Assembly: GCA_000149265.1 (NCBI GenBank)
Contig: CH001993.1
Span: 878,454-942,453, forward strand
Length of the DNA: 64,000 bases
Direction of reading: 5' to 3'
Source of the DNA: Ciona savignyi
Lineage: Eukaryota > Chordata > Ascidiacea > Phlebobranchia > Cionidae
Shown here: one piece after another, positions 58,063-64,000 of the stretch
How the letters are laid out: every line of letters starts with the position of its first letter
How positions within the stretch are numbered: the stretch's first letter is position 1
Program-made: the position numbers and the translations under genes
The notes under the pieces: model-generated
What the model was told of the DNA's origin: nothing
Database searches by the model: none
The model's input: the letters and a program-made list of their open reading frames with translations, nothing else

Positions 58063-58593
58063 ATATACATACAACACACTAAAATAGCTGCGAAAACTGG
58101 TCTGTTGTCAGACGGTAACCGTGGATAAATACTTTAGTGTGATTGTTTTACACGCCAAGATATAAAATACACATCCCAAATAGCACCTTTGTGTACGACA
58201 CGTTATGCCGCAGAAATAAATAGTTTGCGTCACCCTGGAAAATTCACAACAATGTAGAAAGGAAGTTTTATACCACAATAACAAATGAACTCAGGCATTA
58301 AATGATATAATTTACGCGGAATTTTCAATAAAATTTACGCTAACTTTTAATTGGTACCAGCACTCTAAGAACCGGATAACAATGGGCCAAAGTAGTGCAA
58401 CACGCAGCCCAGCTGAATAACCTAATGCAAATTGACCCCTATGGTGCTGCTGCCGGCTATAACCACTTTCTTTGTCAGCAGGAACAGCAAAAGTACAATG
58501 ATGTAGCTGACCAGTTAGTTCACAAGTTGGTGCGTCGGATGGACAGCCATTTGTATCATCGGTACATTCGCTAGGTGGTAGGTTGTGTACATT

Positions 58594-58887
58594 CGTCCGG
58601 GCGGTTAGTCTTGCGGTTAAGTGCGTCGCCTTTCAATCGAAAGGTTGCAGTTGCGAAACTGGTCGCTAGCTAGTCGCTAGTGTCTTTGGGCAAGGCACTT
58701 TACGGACATTGCCGGAACCCATCAGATTAATGGGTTCTACCAAATTGCAGGAACGTCTCTATCATATACAACACACTGAAATAGCTCCGGTAACCCGACG
58801 ATGGACGCGAGGTGATCTGACGATCACCTGTGTGTTAACCCCCTAGGTTTTCCCATACACGGGGATAAACATGAATATTCTATCCTA
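58594..58887 (+). repeat. Full-length SINE
   Basis: Plus-strand copy with head CGGGCGGTTAGTCTTGCGGT, GTTGCGAAACTGGTCGCTAG, body GAAATAGCTCCGGTAACCCG and tail AACATGAATATTCTATCCTA. Very close to the consensus shared by the other complete copies. Confidence 0.92.
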
Positions 58888-58923
58888 TGAGTAAGGCGCT
58901 TAAGGGACGTTAATTTAACACAT

Positions 58924-59150
58924 GTACGGTCGTGTGGCCGAATAGTTGGCGCGACCGATACATAAACCGACTCTTATAAAAAAAAGGTCCTGGTGACGAG
59001 CCCGTCATGGGTTCGAAACTTTGATAAAAAACGTTACTTTAACACTTAGAATTATATGGTTTTAACAAAGAACTTAAGTGATGTATCCAATACATACAAT
59101 GGCTCCGGTAACTGGTCTTCTAAATCGCGTTAAAATGTTAACCGTGTTAT
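58924..59150 (+). repeat. Second SINE family with class-II tRNA-like head
   Basis: Begins CGGTCGTGTGGCCGAATAGT, an A box of the Ser/Leu tRNA type (TGGCCGAATAG), then a long variable region and a B box GGGTTCGAAACTTTG, followed by a body with AATGGCTCCGGTAACTGG. Related copies are at 62138 (plus) and 61808 (minus). Confidence 0.8.
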
Positions 59151-59617
59151 AACGCCTCTATCGTTTTGTTCTACCTCGATAAGTATGCTTCAAACTATCA
59201 GTGTCATAGGACATTAGTCATTTTAGTTTTTTCTTTTTCCACTTTGGTCCATGCTTTCGGGCCACACCTTCTCCTTAAGCCGGCTCCCCCTCAGTACTGG
59301 TCGAGCTTTACCGCACACTTTTCTTCAGGGCTCTATATCGTTCGGTCCTAATTAAATTTTCTTCGCTAAACATTTTATTAGTGTTCTTTCGATTAGGTTT
59401 GGCGGGCACGTCCGCTATAGTTATTAAATTATATAACTTTCTTTTAAATGACGTGTTTTAACAGCTGTTCGTTTAGCCGTCTTTTTGGGAGAATATGAAA
59501 CTCGTTTTTCGTCATCGGAATGAACTAGAGGGGGCTCTGTCCTATAATTTAGGCTACCAACTTCATAACCAGTTTCTGTGCATGCAGCATTAAAAAAATA
59601 AATCTGTCACAACAGTC

Positions 59618-59913
59618 TAGGATAGGATAGGATGTTTATCTTTATCTCCGTGAATGGGAAAACCAAGGGGGTTATCACACGGGCAATCGTCAGATCACCT
59701 CGCGCTCATTTTCGGGTTACCGGAGCTATTGCACTGTGTTGTATATGAAAGACACGTTCCTTCATTTTGGTAGAACCCATTAATCCGCTTGGTTGAGGCA
59801 ATGTCCGTAAAGTGCCTTGCCCAAGGACACAACCGACTAGCTAGCGACCAGTTTCGCACCTGCAACCTTTCGATTGAAAGGCGACGCACTTAACCGCTGG
59901 ACCAACCGGACTA
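59618..59913 (-). repeat. Full-length SINE
   Basis: Minus-strand copy with AGGATAGGATAGGATG, GGGTTACCGGAGCTATTGCA, GCCTTGCCCAAGGACACAAC and a head ending CGCTGGACCAACCGGAC. With the copy at 57791-58062 it frames the opposite-strand copy at 58594-58887. Confidence 0.92.
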
Positions 59914-60392
59914 TTTCGATAACATTTTCTATTTAGATAAAAAAAATACTACGCTTTTGTGATTAACATAAGATGTTTTTGTTCGTGGTAACCTTCTAGT
60001 AGAATAGCCCGTAGAGCATAAAGCATCTATGTTGTATTGCCGATATTAACAGCTCCGCGGTTACAGTTGGTTAACGTGGAAGAATGTTATGGTACGCATT
60101 GAGCCTTGGGCGAGAATCTAGTCGAGGCATAGCGTTCGAAGTCGTCTTACCAGAACATATAGTTTAGCACTATACTCCAGGGATTTTGAATTCTATTCTA
60201 AATCATTAGTATAACATGAGTTGGTTTTAGTATACAAAACAATATTTATTGTTCATTATAGGAATATTATTGTCTGCAAGTATGTGTCTTAAATAATTCT
60301 CTATAGATATCAGTATAGCAAGTTAATTGTCATCGAGTTTTAATCAGATTACCAGTAACGTCAGTGGTAACAACAACTGTTGCTGTCAGTGA

Positions 60393-60400
60393 TATAAATA
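60393..60400 (+). promoter_or_regulatory. Candidate TATA box of the TMEM47-like gene
   Basis: TATAAATA about 325 bp upstream of the start codon. A donor-like GGTAAGT at 60421 and an acceptor-like TTTTACCGCAG ending at 60706 would allow a short 5' UTR exon and intron. This is pattern matching only. Confidence 0.3.
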
Positions 60401-60725
60401 ACACTCGCGTCAGTGATCTGGGTAAGTCAGTTTACAGATGTTTCCAACAGCAGAGCTACGAAGTCAGAGAACAATATGGTGTTGTTGGTTTAAACCCAAT
60501 TTATAAGTTTGCATTTTGGGAGGCTGTTAAATAATGCGCTTTCGAGAATTTTAATGACATTTCCAGTTTAAGGGTAGCAAATATTTAATTGGATGCCAAT
60601 TTTAAGTAGCTTTTCGCGATCTGTATAACAATATAGGACAGTATATAGCACAATATAGGACCGTTGTGTTAACTACTATTCAATCTAAATTATAGTTTTA
60701 CCGCAGCTTTGCGCATCTACGGACC

Positions 60726-62738
60726 ATGGCAAAAGAGCTTATAATAGAAATATCATGGCTAAGGCCGCTAAAGCTCATTGGTTTGGCCAACTTATTATGT
60801 GGAATCATTGTGTTCATTATATCAATGATTCTGGAAGACTGGGTAGTCAGCGATGAAAATGAAAACTTCCAATTTTACATGAGTTTATGGAAGAAATGCA
60901 AGAAAATCCAACCGCTAGCTGCCACTAGAGAAACAGCTGTGGAAGCCGACTGGGAATGTTTGGAAGCAACATCGCTTGGTTGTAAGTTTCTGCAAATATC
61001 AAGTCTGCAACTATTAAAGTGCCATACGCTATCGGTACCTAAGCATGCTAAATTCTGTGGGTTAAAGTAGATTTTGTAATTAAGACTTTTTCCGAAAAAC
61101 ATTCAAAATATGATAAACTGGGTTTTAAACAAAGTAAATGAATTGTAAATTGCTTAAAAGTCAATGTTCAACTTTAATCAAGATGGCACACAGCGCATGC
61201 GCAGTGTAATAATGATGTAATCTCCTTCAGAGAAAATCCGAAAATCTGATCTGCTTTGCACTGAAGGCTATATCTGTGTGAATACACAACCGGCCAGCTT
61301 CAAATATTTTAAATATCAATTTTACTACTAATCCCACTTTCACTGTATTAATGGGAATCACAAATATCAGCAGATCAAGTAATTTAGAGCTTTAACTGTC
61401 AAATGTAATTCAGAGCTATAACAATGTTATTTTAGCGAGCAGGATTTTGCACCCTCATTAGCTATTTTTTTATTCGTTTCAAATTGAATGACCTATCTGA
61501 GTCCGTCGCGCAAACCGTAAAGCCGTATAACCGCTCAAGCAATAAAAAATCGTATCTTGTGTTTTATGTAAATGCTACTAATTTCACACAAATACAAGCA
61601 ATGGTAGGAACAATTTTCAGACATAACCTTGGTGCATTCCAGTATACATGTCGATTGTCCAAGCACTGATTGTGATTCCGTTTGTTGCTTCTGTTGTCGC
61701 ATTCGTCATCGGCATTGTTGCGTACTGCAAGCGAGAATGGAGATTCCTCTACAAGATCGCAGCTGTTATTCTCATCATTGCTGGTAGGATGTGTTGGATT
61801 TTTTTTATTATTATAATTTTTTTAACCGAGCCAAGTTTCGAATACATTATTGGCTCATCACTAGCACCGTTTTATATATATATATAAGTCGTTATATGTA
61901 TCGGTCGTCTTAACCAATCAGCCACACGACAGTACGGGATGTGTGGGATTTGTAGACATGTCCCGATGGTTAGCTCTACTGGTGAAACCATTCGAAAGAT
62001 GACGAGGTAGAACCCAACCGCTAGCTGGTTGGNNNNNNNNNNNNNNNNNNNNNNNNNNNNNNNNNNNNNNNNNNNNNNNNNNNNNNNNNNNNNNNNNNNN
62101 NNNNNNNNNNNNNNNNNNNNNNNNNNNNNNNNTGCTTTGTACGGTCGTGTGGCCGAATGGTTAACGCGACCGATACATATACCGTCTCTTATACAAAAAA
62201 ACGGTCCTGGTGTCGACACCATTATTGGTTCGAAACTTGGCTCGGTAAAAAAAAGCTTCAACCCAAGGGATTACTGGTTTGAACAACATACTGCAATGGC
62301 TCCGTATACAGGACTGTTGGCTAAGGTAACCTGGCGGTTAATCGTGTAACATTGTCCTCGGGGTATAAAAATGAGTATTCAGTTTATAACCAAATAACAA
62401 CTTTGAAATATTTGGGTTATTTTATATATTCCTAGAGCTGGACAGGAAAATTCCTCGTAATCAATTTTAAAGACCAAGAGCTATTTTAAACATCAAGAGC
62501 TTCGTTAAAAAGTTAATAAAACATCTACTTTTCACCAGCTATCGCCGTGCTTGTGGCTGTGATTCTCTTCCCCGTCATGTTCATTAACGACCTTCCATTC
62601 TCCGCGTTCTTCTGGTTCGGCTGGGGTTACGGTGTGGCGTGGGCCGCCTTCTGCTTCATTCTCTGCGCCGCTGTCCTCTTCCTCATTAGCCAGGACAAGA
62701 AGGAGATCTACCACACCCAGAAAACCGTGTCATTATAA
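60726..62738 (+). CDS. TMEM47/PERP-like four-helix membrane protein
   Basis: Exons 60726-60981, 61643-61783 and 62539-62738 (TAA) have GT/AG borders and matching phases, giving 198 aa. Four hydrophobic segments are seen: LIGLANLLCGIIVFIISMIL, a helix in exon 2 (ALIVIPFVASVVAFVIGIVA), a third across the exon 2/3 junction, and a last one near the C terminus (VAWAAFCFILCAAVLF). Similarity to vertebrate TMEM47 is seen in LRPLKLIGL, FYMSLWKKCKK, the first loop DWECLEATSL, REWRFLYKIAAV and FGWGYGVAWAA before helix 4. TMEM47 and PERP belong to the claudin superfamily and sit at cell junctions, so a junction role is likely by family. The second intron carries inverted class-II tRNA-like SINEs and a gap. 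Confidence 0.85.
61808..62010 (-). repeat. Class-II tRNA-like SINE, minus copy
   Basis: Reads in reverse GAGCCAAGTTTCGAATACAT (B box) and ATCGGTCGTCTTAACCAATC-AGCCACACGAC (A box). It is the inverted partner of the copy at 62138, with the assembly gap between them. Confidence 0.8.
62033..62132. other. Assembly gap (100 N)
   Basis: Unknown bases lying between two inverted copies of the same SINE family. Such a hairpin is a likely cause of the failed assembly. Confidence 0.99.
62138..62350 (+). repeat. Class-II tRNA-like SINE, plus copy
   Basis: Begins ACGGTCGTGTGGCCGAATGG-TTAACGCGACCG, followed by the long variable part, GGTTCGAAACTTGGC as B box, and a body AACATACTGCAATGGCTCCG. The head folds like a Ser/Leu-type tRNA (CGGTCG pairing with CGACCG in the D-arm region). 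Confidence 0.82.
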
Positions 62739-64000
62739 GACCCCCAAAACCTTGTTATAAATTCAGCATACGCGGGTCGAACTTGCAAGCGGTGGTTTAA
62801 GGAACAATTTAGACAAATACAAATATCGCGTATTCGCTGCTTATTTAAACGCATTTAGCACTTTTTTCGATCAGCTGTTCGTAACATATTGTACATAGAT
62901 TTAAAAGACTAACAATAACACAAGGCCTGTTACAGTTCCAAAAATTTGCATTAAAGATTTAAATGTCTTTGAATAAAAATGCTTGTTTAATTTAAGGTCA
63001 ATTGAATATACGGTCTGAGACTTTCAATATTTTAATTAGTTAACAAACGTTTATTGCCTTCTTATTGTTTGTGTTAACAAAGGCTTTTCGTAGCCGTGCT
63101 AGCTAGAGTAACGCGCTCAAAGAAATTATAATCAATTTCCAGTCATTCATTTGTTTTACGCTATTACAAGCGACCTAATTTGGTACGAATCTCGTAAAGG
63201 ACGTAAACGAATAAAATGCGCGCTTTCATTGAAGAGCCGGTTTGTATGTGTACATCGCGTGTTGATTTAATACGTTTGTTATCTCATAGAAGTCCTTTGT
63301 TACTCCCCGCATCGCAGCGCGGCTTCGCATCGTGGTTGCCACGGGAACTGCCAATTTAAAATCCATCGCATCGCAATTGCCAAAGATGCCAAGTCGCCGG
63401 TTCTAACCAGCAATTCAATATGTCGAAGTGCACATAGACAACATAACAGCCGATATCAACGATCCATAAAACGGTTCCACAGTTTAAAAGAAGCTTTGAA
63501 GAGTCAGTTACTCCCACCAGCTCGTTAAACCGTTACATGACCAAGTTTGCAATAACAGTTTTCCGTAGTGTGGCGAACCTACCGCACAGTGATTGAGTGT
63601 AAACGGTTAAACTAAGGAGCTGAGTTTATTTAGAAAACAGCCTCTGACAATAGATATTCTGCTCTATAAACTATTAAAATAAATAATAAAACAGGATAGC
63701 GTTATTGTGTTTGCCGTACACTTGTCCATAAACATTTTACTACTTTTATTGTTCTCGTATTTTAGTAAGGTAAAGTTGGGATTCAGTTCAAACTGAGGCG
63801 GAAAATACGATGATGTAGTATTAAAAGTAATTGAATTTTGTATTAGCCAATCAAATAAGTACTGGGTTAAAAGTTAAGTCTGTTTTATTGTAACCTGTAT
63901 ATGCGCCCCCGCGTTAACCGCACATCACAACATCTCAGCCTTGTTGGGGTTTCCGACGTTTTAATTTTCTGAGCCACCTCCTCAAGTGACGACTGCTCAA
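62739..64000. other. Region downstream of the TMEM47-like gene
   Basis: Likely the 3' UTR followed by intergenic DNA; AATAAA occurs near 62974. I see no further coding block or RNA gene to the right edge. Confidence 0.45.

Larger units (their letters stand above)
57233..60725. other. Divergent spacer between BCKDHA and the TMEM47-like gene
   Basis: About 3.5 kb rich in SINEs (listed separately). The BCKDHA promoter should lie just above 57232 and that of the TMEM47-like gene just below 60726. A 61-codon plus-strand frame at 59166-59351 and others here show no recognisable protein. Confidence 0.45.

Noticed and set aside
61484..61669. Extra exon of the TMEM47-like gene in a 61-codon frame
   Set aside because: It overlaps the acceptor region of exon 61643-61783 in another frame, and exon 1 joins exon 2 directly with family-like sequence.

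Overview
This looks like chordate nuclear DNA, most likely from a tunicate of the Ciona type. That is an inference from small AT-rich introns, tRNA-headed SINEs ending in a GGATA/TATCC tract (they resemble the Ciona SINE I remember as Cics-1), and genes that are animal-type but diverged from vertebrates. All genes are split into exons. I rebuilt exons by hand from splice sites, frame continuity and remembered family alignments. There are three assembly gaps (19997-20213, 41182-41281, 62033-62132).

Layout. (1) 498-11688, minus: the first 16 coding exons (610 codons) of the Ral GTPase-activating protein alpha subunit (RALGAPA); the gene runs off the left edge. (2) 11689-15152: a spacer with a Mutator-like foldback element carrying a tRNA-Asp sequence, and two SINEs. 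(3) 15153-19437, plus: a six-exon multi-pass membrane protein of an uncharacterised family (DUF7802 as I recall it), with one apparent single-base frameshift. (4) 20335-49899, minus: a 55-exon adhesion GPCR of about 2,399 residues with signal peptide, two SEA-like modules, about 35 complete EGF domains, a hormone-receptor-like module, GAIN/GPS and seven membrane helices. The exons sum to exactly 7,200 nt with every phase matching, which supports the model. (5) 51262-57232, minus: the complete eight-exon alpha subunit of branched-chain 2-oxoacid dehydrogenase (BCKDHA, 433 aa). (6) 60726-62738, plus: a three-exon TMEM47/PERP-like four-helix membrane protein (198 aa).

The genes do not form a pathway. 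RALGAPA acts in Ral signalling, BCKDHA in mitochondrial branched-chain amino acid breakdown, the TMEM47-like protein probably at cell junctions, and the adhesion GPCR at the cell surface.

The most unusual part is the adhesion GPCR. Its EGF array is built from symmetric phase-1 exons, mostly 123, 120 or 126 bp. The flanking introns are also duplicated, several exon-plus-intron blocks are recent copies, and one half-exon is a dead relic. Vertebrate EGF-type adhesion GPCRs usually carry only a few EGF domains. Transposable elements are dense in introns and spacers: at least 20 SINE copies, a second SINE family with a class-II tRNA-like head, two short inverted-repeat elements with 8-bp target duplications, and the foldback element.
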